A stretch of DNA of 64,000 nt from assembly GCA_030145275.1 (NCBI GenBank), contig JAQYVV010000006.1:72000-135999 (forward strand), in the 5' to 3' direction. Each line of letters starts with the position of its first letter. The first letter of the stretch is position 1. Made by a program: the position numbers and the translations under genes. Below are positions 8,468-14,913 of this stretch, in pieces. This DNA comes from Desulfurivibrionaceae bacterium. GTDB lineage: Bacteria > Desulfobacterota > Desulfobulbia > Desulfobulbales > VMSU01. The notes beneath the pieces are model-generated. The model had not been told where the DNA came from. It was given only the letters and a program-made list of their open reading frames with translations, and made no database searches.

Positions 8468-9906
8468 TATCCATTTTCTCCCAAGAGGCCGCAAAGCGAT
8501 TCGGACAGCAAAGCAATCTCTCTATCTTGGATTGTCCGCATATCAAGAATAAAAATATCATTTTCAATCCGGCCAATCACAGGATTTTCGGCCAAACGCA
8601 GATTTCTTTCAAGTTCAGCAACCGTCCGGTCAATTGGGAGCAAGCTCACCGCCCATGAGGCAATATCCTGCTCCGGCAAGGCCCCACCTCCCACCTTTGA
8701 TGCAGTCTTCGCAAGAGAGGCCGTGCATTTTTTTTCTATTTTTTTTCTAACCCGGCGCAGCAGTTTTTCGGCACGGCGTTTAAGAACCTCCTTGGTGGCT
8801 GTAAGCATCGCAAGAGTCGGAACATTCTGCAGAGCTTGCTGTTCATCATAATAGAAGCGCAGAATGGATTCCAGACCAGCCAAGGTAAATTTATCTATCC
8901 TCAAGGCCCGATTTAATGGATTTTTCTTGATTGTGTCGATAATTGTCTTTTTCCCGACGATAATACCAGCTTGAGGCCCGCCCAACAGTTTATCTCCACT
9001 GAAGGTAACGACATCAACACCGGACCCGACCACTTCACCAACCGTAGGCTCTTTTTGCAGGCCAAAAGCGGAAAGATCAAGCAGACAACCGCTGCCCAAG
9101 TCCTCCATAACCGGCAGTCCATGCTTTGCCCCCAATGCAACCAGATCGGGCAAAGGGACTTCCGAAGTAAAACCGATAATCTTATAATTACTGGTATGGA
9201 CCTTCAGCAAGAGCGACGTCTCTTCATTTATTACATCTTCATAATCCTTCAAATGGGTTCGGTTTGTGGCCCCTACTTCCACGAGTTTGGCACCGCTGCG
9301 GGCCATAACATCCGGAATCCTGAAAGAACCGCCAATCTCTACCAATTGTCCCCTGGAAACAATGACTTCCTTTTCTTTTGCCAGGGTATCGAGAACAAGC
9401 AAGACCGCAGCAGCATTATTATTAACCACAAGTCCGGCCTCGGCGCCGGTAAGGTCGCAAAGTATCTCTTCAACCAGACTGTAACGACTGCCCCGCTTAC
9501 CGGTACTTAAGTCCATCTCCAGATTCGAATAACAACTCCCGGCCCTCAACAACGTCTGCATGGTCTGCTCTGGAAGTACCGAGCGTCCTAGATTGGTATG
9601 AATAACCACACCCGTGGCATTGATTACTGTCCTGAAATTGGGCCTCAACATCTGGGCTAGTTTTTCTCTGCACCTTGCAACAATCACTTCTCTGCTCAGA
9701 GCTTCTCTAGCAATCTTTTCTCCCGCCAGAATAACAGCACGCTGTTCTTCCAAGCTATCCCTGATCGCTTGCAGAACAAGCCTTCTCGGAGCATCTGCAG
9801 AAGCGATGTTTTCGCCATCAACATTTTCTGTTAGCCATTTTAGGACTTCGTCAACATTGGGAATCAACCGCAGTAAATCCTGTTTCGTGTTTTTTTGAGA
9901 ATTCAT
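8467..9906 (-). CDS. selA: L-seryl-tRNA(Sec) selenium transferase SelA
   Basis: 479 residues, typical for bacterial SelA. This PLP enzyme converts Ser-tRNA(Sec) to Sec-tRNA(Sec) using selenophosphate. Visible hallmarks are INATGVVIHTNLGRS, TGKRGSRY, VNNNAAAVLL, MEDLGSGCL and FSGDKLLGGPQAGII, whose lysine (K306) is the PLP attachment site. The start ATG has no strong ribosome site. selB, selC and selD are not in the window. The UGA-encoded peroxiredoxin at 57584 confirms that the pathway is used. Confidence 0.96.
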   Translation of the reverse strand: MNSQKNTKQDLLRLIPNVDEVLKWLTENVDGENIASADAPRRLVLQAIRDSLEEQRAVILAGEKIAREALSREVIVARCREKLAQMLRPNFRTVINATGVVIHTNLGRSVLPEQTMQTLLRAGSCYSNLEMDLSTGKRGSRYSLVEEILCDLTGAEAGLVVNNNAAAVLLVLDTLAKEKEVIVSRGQLVEIGGSFRIPDVMARSGAKLVEVGATNRTHLKDYEDVINEETSLLLKVHTSNYKIIGFTSEVPLPDLVALGAKHGLPVMEDLGSGCLLDLSAFGLQKEPTVGEVVGSGVDVVTFSGDKLLGGPQAGIIVGKKTIIDTIKKNPLNRALRIDKFTLAGLESILRFYYDEQQALQNVPTLAMLTATKEVLKRRAEKLLRRVRKKIEKKCTASLAKTASKVGGGALPEQDIASWAVSLLPIDRTVAELERNLRLAENPVIGRIENDIFILDMRTIQDREIALLSESLCGLLGENG

Positions 9907-9945
9907 GAAAAATATTTAATTGATGAAAGATTTATGATTAGAGGC

Positions 9946-10060
9946 TTAGTGCCTTATAACTGAAATCCTGTCACAAAAAACAAGAATTCCAAAAAAGAAC
10001 AATGCTCCCAATATGTTGCAGAGCACTGTTAAGGCACTTATTTCCGGTTTATCCGGATTA
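9946..10060 (+). repeat. R1 interspersed repeat, copy 1
   Basis: Begins TTAGTGCCTTA and ends with ACTGTTAAGGCACTTA followed by a small hairpin TCCGG-TTTAT-CCGGA. The inverted AGTGCCTTA/TAAGGCACT ends recur at 25166-25321, 48857-48988 and 58301-58487. This copy lacks the 18-bp insert that interrupts its close relative at 48857 and so marks the uninterrupted site (junction 9982/9983). Confidence 0.75.
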
Positions 10061-10147
10061 AGTCTTTAAATTTCAACTCGTAAACAAGGGAGTATTTTCT
10101 TCAGTCACATTCGGTTTCCCTTTTTTCTTTGTCCTTTGTCCCTCTAC

Positions 10148-10193
10148 TACTTTGCTACTTTGCTACTTTGCTACTTTGCTACTTTGCTACTTT
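10148..10193 (+). repeat. 8-bp tandem repeat TACTTTGC
   Basis: Five full copies of TACTTTGC from 10148 to 10187 plus a partial sixth. A simple tandem array likely to vary in copy number by slippage; no coding role. Confidence 0.9.
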
Positions 10194-10304
10194 TAAAATA
10201 GAGTGTCAATCCGAAATGTTAAAACTCTTTATACACCCTTGCGAGGCAAGCACTTGCGACAAGGCAAGCTACAGGTATAAAAGAGAATAAGTTCCCTGAT
10301 TTGT

Positions 10305-10424
10305 AAATGTTTGGCATGACTTCATATCGGAGTCTACGCTTACCTCGTGCGATCAGGCTGGCGTAGCATAGTTGGCTATGTGAGACAGCCTGATCGTGCG
10401 AAGATGGAGTCATGCCAAACATTT
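10305..10424. repeat. 120-bp palindromic element interrupted by an 18-bp insert
   Basis: Outer arms 10305-10320 and 10409-10424 are exact complements (AAATGTTTGGCATGAC). Inner arms CGATCAGGCTG (10350-10360) and CAGCCTGATCG (10386-10396) are also exact. The left arm carries 18 extra bases at 10328-10345 that the right arm lacks. A related palindrome lies on the other side of thpR (about 11030-11165). Confidence 0.8.
10328..10345 (+). repeat. 18-bp mini-insert (copy 2)
   Basis: Exact consensus CGGAGTCTACGCTTACCT within the left arm of the 10305-10424 palindrome, between TTCATAT and CGTGCGATCAGG. Removing it restores pairing with the right arm. Confidence 0.85.
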
Positions 10425-10440
10425 ACCCTGATTTTGTTTC

Positions 10441-10980
10441 CTATTCCCCCAGAGGATAGACCTCTTCAATAGTATGAACTGCACCTTTTGAGGTCAAAAC
10501 GCTTGAGTATAATTTAAAATTGTCAATGCTCATAATTCTACTTCTATATAGGTTATGGGCGGCCACAAACAGGATCAGTTTCTCCCTAGGGGTATTGCGT
10601 AGGCGGGCCAGGGTTATGTGGGGCGCAAACTTTCTCTTCTCAACCTTGACTCCTGCCCGCCTCAGAGAAGAACCGATACGATTGCGCAGCAACTGGAGCT
10701 GTTCGCTTTTTTGCAGGCCCACCCAGAGCACCTTGGGTATTTTCCTGGGCGGGAACAGTCCAACCCCGCCCAGCCTCATTTCCAGCAGCTCTCCCCGAAC
10801 ATCTTCAAGCTGCTCACGGACTTCTGCATAGAGCGTCCCATCGACCTCCCCAATAAAATGAAGGGTCAAATGAAATTGATCGTCAGGAACCCACCTGGCT
10901 CCTGGCAAACCACAACAGAATCGGGAAAGTTCCTCTTTCACATCCTGCGGAATATCAACTGCCACAAAAAGCCTGCGCAT
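10441..10980 (-). CDS. thpR: RNA 2',3'-cyclic phosphodiesterase ThpR (LigT family)
   Basis: 179 residues, the normal length. Both catalytic H-x-T/S-x motifs of the 2H phosphoesterase fold are present: HLTLHFIGEV (H37) and HITLARL in the second half. The family hydrolyses 2',3'-cyclic phosphate ends of RNA. It stands alone, bounded on both sides by related palindromic elements that each carry an 18-bp mini-insert. Confidence 0.93.
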   Translation of the reverse strand: MRRLFVAVDIPQDVKEELSRFCCGLPGARWVPDDQFHLTLHFIGEVDGTLYAEVREQLEDVRGELLEMRLGGVGLFPPRKIPKVLWVGLQKSEQLQLLRNRIGSSLRRAGVKVEKRKFAPHITLARLRNTPREKLILFVAAHNLYRSRIMSIDNFKLYSSVLTSKGAVHTIEEVYPLGE

Positions 10981-11347
10981 GGACTCCCCCCCATCAGTCT
11001 CGGAACAAAAAATCTACTTGCCCTCGTAAATATTCGGCAACACTCCATGACGGAGTCTACACTACGTTTCGCTTACCTACGCCCGACCAGGCTGACTCAC
11101 GTAGTGACTACTACGCTTCGCCAACCTGATCAAACATATCTGAAGCGTTGTCAAACATTTACGCATTTTTCGGTTTATGTAACTTTTTTAGCTCAAACCT
11201 AATATTTACTTGCCCTCGTTGAGATATCGCATTTTACCGCAATACAAGATTAAAGATCATCAGCTTACGCCCCAATCTTCAATCTTAATAACATCAAGAT
11301 CCATTATTAACTGGACTTGCCTCAAGTTGCAGGTATAAAATAATCTT
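10981..11347. other. intergenic region with a second interrupted palindrome
   Basis: 367 bases. From about 11030 to 11165 a diverged relative of the 10305-10424 palindrome is visible (outer arms AAATATTCGGCAACACT and AGCGTTGTCAAACATTT). It carries an enlarged mini-insert at 11051-11078. Nothing else recognisable precedes the gene at 11348. Confidence 0.6.
11051..11078 (+). repeat. 18-bp mini-insert with 10 extra bases (copy 3)
   Basis: CGGAGTCTA (11051-11059) and CGCTTACCT (11070-11078) are the two halves of the consensus, separated by the ten bases CACTACGTTT. The position within the palindrome corresponds to that of copy 2. Confidence 0.7.
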
Positions 11348-12097
11348 ATGGTAACTAATATCCAAGACGTTTTAGCCTATGAGATAAAAAAAGAAATGGC
11401 CGATCGCTATTTCGGTTTTCGCAAACTCATAGAAGAAGACACCCTTGACCTGAAAGAAAAAGCACGACAACATAGCTTCATCCTTGAAAAAAGAATCAGT
11501 TTTGATCTTATCAGAATATACATCCTGTTAAGGGAGAAAAAAATCATCCAGGACTTTCTGCACCTCACAGGCTTTAAAGAAGAACTCTTTTATGACCCAT
11601 ATCTGGCAGAATCCCAAAATATAAAAACACGTGTTTTCCAGGGAACAAAACTTCGGGGCTTTACTTGGAAAGGGCGATATAAAAATATGATTTTTGACAT
11701 ATACGAAAGGCTGGTTGTCCATACTGAGCAGTACCGTGAAATGGCCAGCGAGCTGGAAGAATTAGGTGAAACCATCCAGGAGGAGATTAAAATATTTCAG
11801 AGAAACAATGACCTAGGAAACATAATGGGTTTTTTACGCTCCCTGGACAGACACTCTTCCCACGGAGCCATGCAAGGCGGGATGGAAGCAGGGATAGCAG
11901 AAAACCTACAGAAAAAACTACAGATTCAACCTCCAGAGCTTAAATCTTCCCAGGAAGCTATCCTTAACACTCCCCCTCCTCTCTCATCTATAAAAAGCCG
12001 CTTAAAGGAGCTGTTAAACGAAGCGTATAAACTCCACGGTGAATCATTTCGTCTCTTTTTTGCAGAGTTGCCCGCAGCACCTGAAATCCCCAGATAG
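11348..12097 (+). CDS. hypothetical protein, helical, unknown function
   Basis: 249 residues with no recognised domain, no signal peptide and no membrane segment. It is rich in charged helical sequence (for example LEELGETIQEEIKIFQR at about 138-154), followed by a Gly/Met-rich stretch and a proline-containing linker. A cytoplasmic, mostly alpha-helical protein is likely. It converges with the HTH membrane protein gene at 12125. Length and codon character support a real gene, but no role can be given. Confidence 0.7.
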   Translation: MVTNIQDVLAYEIKKEMADRYFGFRKLIEEDTLDLKEKARQHSFILEKRISFDLIRIYILLREKKIIQDFLHLTGFKEELFYDPYLAESQNIKTRVFQGTKLRGFTWKGRYKNMIFDIYERLVVHTEQYREMASELEELGETIQEEIKIFQRNNDLGNIMGFLRSLDRHSSHGAMQGGMEAGIAENLQKKLQIQPPELKSSQEAILNTPPPLSSIKSRLKELLNEAYKLHGESFRLFFAELPAAPEIPR

Positions 12098-12124
12098 AAA
12101 AGTATTTCCCTCAGCAAAGCCACC

Positions 12125-13120
12125 TCAATAGATAATCACAAACTCTCTTTTAACACTATCCCATTCATAGCCGCTGCCAAACCAGATATCTTCAATCTCG
12201 TCCATATCCAAAGTCAAACCTTCTATCCCATTAAAATCATCATAAACGACCAGAATCTCTTCATCATCTATCATGCCGTTGTTGTCTATATCAGCCCAAT
12301 GGTAGGTTGAAGCAGAGCTTGCTCCCTGACCTTCTATTGTATTACCATGACCTTGCGCTTTTCTCTGGGTTATACTGCCGGAATAACTGATTGTGTCCCT
12401 TTTTTTGAAATCCTCCTTGGTTTGCAGCATATAACCAACCCTGACAATGGGGCTTTTCGCCTTCGTAATCCACTTAATCTCACCACTTTTGGGGTCAACA
12501 ACCGACCCGGGAGATCTGCCGTCGACCAGCATGCATTGAGGCGGAATGGTCTCCTTAAGAATAAAAGAGGAGGCTTCTGTGCCAGTATCTATTTTCACAA
12601 CAACCGGAAAAGGTTGACCAGGCACAATATGCGCCGGAGCCATTCGAACAGCAGAGATATTCATATTGCCTGGAGAAAAGATGTTCCACAAAAGCAGACA
12701 AAGAACAGCAACAACAGCCACCGAGACGGCTATCACAGAAATACGGGAAGATGGGACAGGGCTTTTTTCCTGGAAATTGGTATTTTCTGGCGTTTTTTCT
12801 GTGGCTTCTGGTTCTGGTCCAGGTTTTTGATCTGCTTCCGGCTCAGAATCAGATTCTGGTTGTAAAACCTGATCTTCATACAGATCCAGTATCCCCTCAA
12901 TGGAGACCTCTAATGCCTCAGCAAGCTTGATCGCATTCTCTTTTTTTATCTGGGGATAACGCTTATTCTCCCAGCGTGAAATGGTATCGGTGGTAACTTC
13001 CACGACACTGGCAAGATACAGTTGGGTAAGCCCTTTGACCTCCCGGAGATTCTTGACCTTCCCCCCATCTATTTTAACCATCGGTACGCCACTGGAGAAT
13101 GATGCCATATTTATATACAA
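12125..13120 (-). CDS. membrane-anchored XRE-type HTH protein with EF-hand-like C-terminus
   Basis: 331 residues. Residues about 20-75 form an XRE helix-turn-helix (LREVKGLTQLYLASVVEVTTDTISRWENKRYPQIKKENAIKLAEAL). An acidic, Pro/Glu-rich linker (about 85-125) leads to a membrane helix (about 128-150). The remaining half is extracytoplasmic, with a beta-rich segment and a calcium-loop-like DIDNNGMIDDEE near the C-terminus. A DNA-binding domain joined across the membrane to a sensor-like domain resembles one-component transmembrane regulators (RodZ- or CadC-like arrangement), but no specific family is recognised. Start uncertain: ATGs at codons 1, 5 and 14 are possible. Confidence 0.75.
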   Translation of the reverse strand: MYINMASFSSGVPMVKIDGGKVKNLREVKGLTQLYLASVVEVTTDTISRWENKRYPQIKKENAIKLAEALEVSIEGILDLYEDQVLQPESDSEPEADQKPGPEPEATEKTPENTNFQEKSPVPSSRISVIAVSVAVVAVLCLLLWNIFSPGNMNISAVRMAPAHIVPGQPFPVVVKIDTGTEASSFILKETIPPQCMLVDGRSPGSVVDPKSGEIKWITKAKSPIVRVGYMLQTKEDFKKRDTISYSGSITQRKAQGHGNTIEGQGASSASTYHWADIDNNGMIDDEEILVVYDDFNGIEGLTLDMDEIEDIWFGSGYEWDSVKREFVIIY

Positions 13121-13214
13121 CCCGTTAAATTAATAAACCCACACCCGCCCACCATTAGCTCAACCTGAGAACTTTGTAAGTCAACATAACAGATTAAGGC
13201 AGACATCAAAAGGT

Positions 13215-13346
13215 GTAACTATTCAACAGCACCCCATCTTCGCCCAAATGGGCCTTCGTAGCATACTAGTGCTATTCGAGAAGACCAGGTAAGCGAGTAT
13301 GCGAGACTCCGAAATGGGCGAAGATGGAGTGCAGCTGAATAGTTAC
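13215..13346. repeat. P1 palindromic repeat, long copy
   Basis: Ends GTAACTATTCA and TGAATAGTTAC are exact complements, and inner arms around ACCCCATCTTCGCCCA and TGGGCGAAGATGGAGT also pair. Both arms contain an uninterrupted CCATCT-TCGCCC junction (13239/13240 and 13321/13322), which is interrupted in the related copy at 29503-29620. Confidence 0.75.
13287..13311 (-). repeat. mini-insert with 7 extra bases (copy 4)
   Basis: AGGTAAGCG and AGACTCCG, the two consensus halves, are separated by AGTATGCG (13296-13303). Located in the loop side of the P1 palindrome. Confidence 0.65.
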
Positions 13347-13543
13347 AAGGATTTCTTATTTTTTCCGACTCCGTCCTTGCCAAACACAACAAATCACCCC
13401 AAACAGTTTATCTCTTTATTTACAGCATCTTAGCCAGTAGACATAAGGGTATGTCGAGTCTCATACAACCCCATTTCACCCTATGTCCTCTATAATATTT
13501 CAAAAAGCAACCGTATTATTAAATCAAAGCCAGATACTTCCGC

Positions 13544-13578
13544 AGATAAGCGTAGACTTCGGATAAGCGTAGACTTCG
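13544..13578 (-). repeat. tandem pair of A-type mini-inserts (copies 5 and 6)
   Basis: Two head-to-tail copies of the A-type variant: AGATAAGCGTAGACTTCG at 13544-13561 and GATAAGCGTAGACTTCG at 13562-13578, giving a 17-base period. Another tandem pair of the same type occurs at 42181-42215. Confidence 0.8.
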
Positions 13579-13623
13579 GAAAGTCCCTGGCTAAGACCAA
13601 GCTGGCAGACAAAGATTTTCATT

Positions 13624-13788
13624 AACCTAAATTGAGCGATTTTATGACGAAGATATGTGCTGAGATCTTGTGTGCTAAGGTTTTCCGAAAACCGCAGACA
13701 TACCCGTCGGTCTGTTGAGGATTTCCGGGAAGCCTTAGCGTGCAAGAGATCAGTGCAGATCGAGTTAAAAAATCGCTCAACTTAGGTT
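13624..13788. repeat. 165-bp foldback upstream of cytochrome c3
   Basis: Outer arms 13624-13643 and 13769-13788 pair almost perfectly (TTGAGCGATTTT with AAAATCGCTCAA). An inner pair follows (CTGAGATCTTGTGTGCTAAGG near 13660 with CCTTAGCGTGCAAGAGATCAG near 13733). The RNA would fold into one long hairpin just before the ribosome site of the cytochrome gene. Confidence 0.7.
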
Positions 13789-13813
13789 TAACACTCAACC
13801 CGGGAGAATGACA

Positions 13814-14233
13814 ATGAGACAAAAAACAAACAAAACAGCAAAAATGTTTCTTTCATTAGCGACAGCAGGAGCATGCGCTATTCTGCTGTCGGCTGGAGTC
13901 GCACTTGCCGAAGTGGACAAGGGAAGTGCAGACATGGTTTTGCAAACAACCCAGGCAAAAAAACCGTCTATATTTCCCCATGCAAAACATCAAGAATTTA
14001 TGGATTGCGCAGATTGCCACCATGGCAAAAATGAGGACGGCACCAAAAAAGCGTACGTGGAGGGAGAAGAGGTAGGAAAATGTGTTTCTTGCCATAACAG
14101 TGAAGACATGACCAACAAAAAGTTGAACAATTTCAAAACGGTGGCCCACCTAAATTGCAAAGATTGCCATAAAGAGCAGGCCAAAGCAGGAAAAGTAACG
14201 GGACCTACAAAATGTGCTGGTTGCCATACTTAA
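13814..14233 (+). CDS. tetraheme cytochrome c3 family protein
   Basis: 139 residues from the ATG at 13814; GGGAG at 13802-13806 gives proper spacing for this start and not for the ATG at 13808. A signal peptide ends near ALA-EV (residue 32). Four CxxCH heme sites are at about 65-69 (CADCH), 90-94 (CVSCH), 115-119 (CKDCH) and 134-138 (CAGCH); FPHAKH supplies likely axial histidines. It is a periplasmic multiheme electron carrier of the class III (c3/c7-like) fold, expected to serve hydrogenases or formate dehydrogenases. It is followed 70 bases later by a small secreted protein. Confidence 0.92.
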   Translation: MRQKTNKTAKMFLSLATAGACAILLSAGVALAEVDKGSADMVLQTTQAKKPSIFPHAKHQEFMDCADCHHGKNEDGTKKAYVEGEEVGKCVSCHNSEDMTNKKLNNFKTVAHLNCKDCHKEQAKAGKVTGPTKCAGCHT

Positions 14234-14303
14234 GAAAAGCGCCCAAATTCTAGTCTTGTTTCAAATTTTAAGATTTTTTAACCAACCACAAAGGAGAACA
14301 ATC

Positions 14304-14519
14304 ATGACAAAAAAACTAACCGCACTTATTATGGCCCTTATCTTCGCAGCTAGTCTCTCAGGAATTGCCAGCGCCGCAAGAAGCGTCACATGTACCGTTG
14401 AAACAATCGAAGCAGAAAAGGTAATTCTAAACTGTGGCTCCAAGGCAGACAAATTAAAAGAAGGTACAAAAGTCAAGGTAAAGACCGTTGTAAAAAGAAA
14501 AGCTGATGCAGGCTGCTAA
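14304..14519 (+). CDS. small secreted protein downstream of cytochrome c3
   Basis: 71 residues from the ATG at 14304, preceded by AAGGAGA at 14290-14296; upstream codons in this frame lack a ribosome site. A signal peptide ends near SAA-RS. The mature part is a short basic, probably OB/SH3-like beta protein with three cysteines (VTCTVETIEAEKVILNCG and a terminal C). From memory it resembles small proteins annotated ExtJ in selenite/tellurite-reduction operons, but this is tentative. Probably co-transcribed with the cytochrome. Confidence 0.7.
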   Translation: MTKKLTALIMALIFAASLSGIASAARSVTCTVETIEAEKVILNCGSKADKLKEGTKVKVKTVVKRKADAGC

Positions 14520-14913
14520 GCAGTTGTAAAAAAATAACATGGCCAACGAGATGTCCATAGCTGCATAAGGGGCCGTAAAGAAATTGATATAAACGGTCAA
14601 GTTATTCCTTAACGGCCCCTAAATAAAACTCAACGCCTAAACCCTCCTTGCGCCTAACTAATTATTGGGGCGCAAGAGAGGGCCTTTCAACCACATAGCT
14701 TACCAAGAAAAATAGTAACCTCCCCCCTACAACAGTTCTGTTTTGCATAATATATCTTCAATATTTTATTGTTTTTGTGATATTATATGTAAAATCCAAC
14801 CTCTGATATAGTCGATTACTACCCAGTGGGTATTGACCTAGCTAGGCCGTTTTCATTTGCCGTTTCAAGGTATTTTTTAAAGGTAATATTATGCTGAAAG
14901 GCTACGAGCAATC
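14520..14913. other. intergenic region with a terminator-like hairpin
   Basis: 394 bases. A stem GGGGCCGT (14569-14576) / ACGGCCCC (14612-14619) encloses sequence related to the ends of the 58625-58806 foldback (GTAAAGAAAT and TTATTCCTTA). It may end transcription of the cytochrome pair, although no T-run follows. The remainder up to the kinase gene is AT-rich with nothing recognised. Confidence 0.5.

Larger units (their letters stand above)
9907..10440. other. repeat-filled intergenic region upstream of selA
   Basis: 534 bases without a credible gene. It contains an R1 repeat (9946-10060), an 8-bp tandem repeat (10148-10193), a fragment similar to family R2 (ACTTTTAAAATAGAG at about 10190) and a 120-bp palindrome with an 18-bp insert (10305-10424). 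No clear selA promoter was found. The 67-codon frame at 10219-10422 is formed by the palindrome. Confidence 0.7.
13121..13813. other. long repeat-rich intergenic region before the cytochrome c3 gene
   Basis: 693 bases with no credible gene. It contains a P1 palindrome (13215-13346), one split and two tandem mini-inserts, and a 165-bp foldback (13624-13788) that ends 25 bases before the cytochrome start. Frames at 13524-13745 and 13622-13822 fall inside the foldback. Confidence 0.7.

Noticed and set aside
10148-10193. CRISPR-like array
   Set aside because: The units are 8 bp, contiguous and without spacers: a simple tandem repeat. No cas genes are present.
10219-10422. 67-codon frame on the minus strand
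   Set aside because: It lies across the 10305-10424 palindrome and its mini-insert; composition follows the repeat and there is no ribosome site.
9907-10440. tRNA(Sec) gene (selC) near selA
   Set aside because: No tRNA-like fold, T-arm sequence or CCA end was found here or in other intergenic gaps.
13524-13822. Two short minus frames upstream of the cytochrome gene
   Set aside because: Contained in tandem mini-inserts and the foldback; no start signals.
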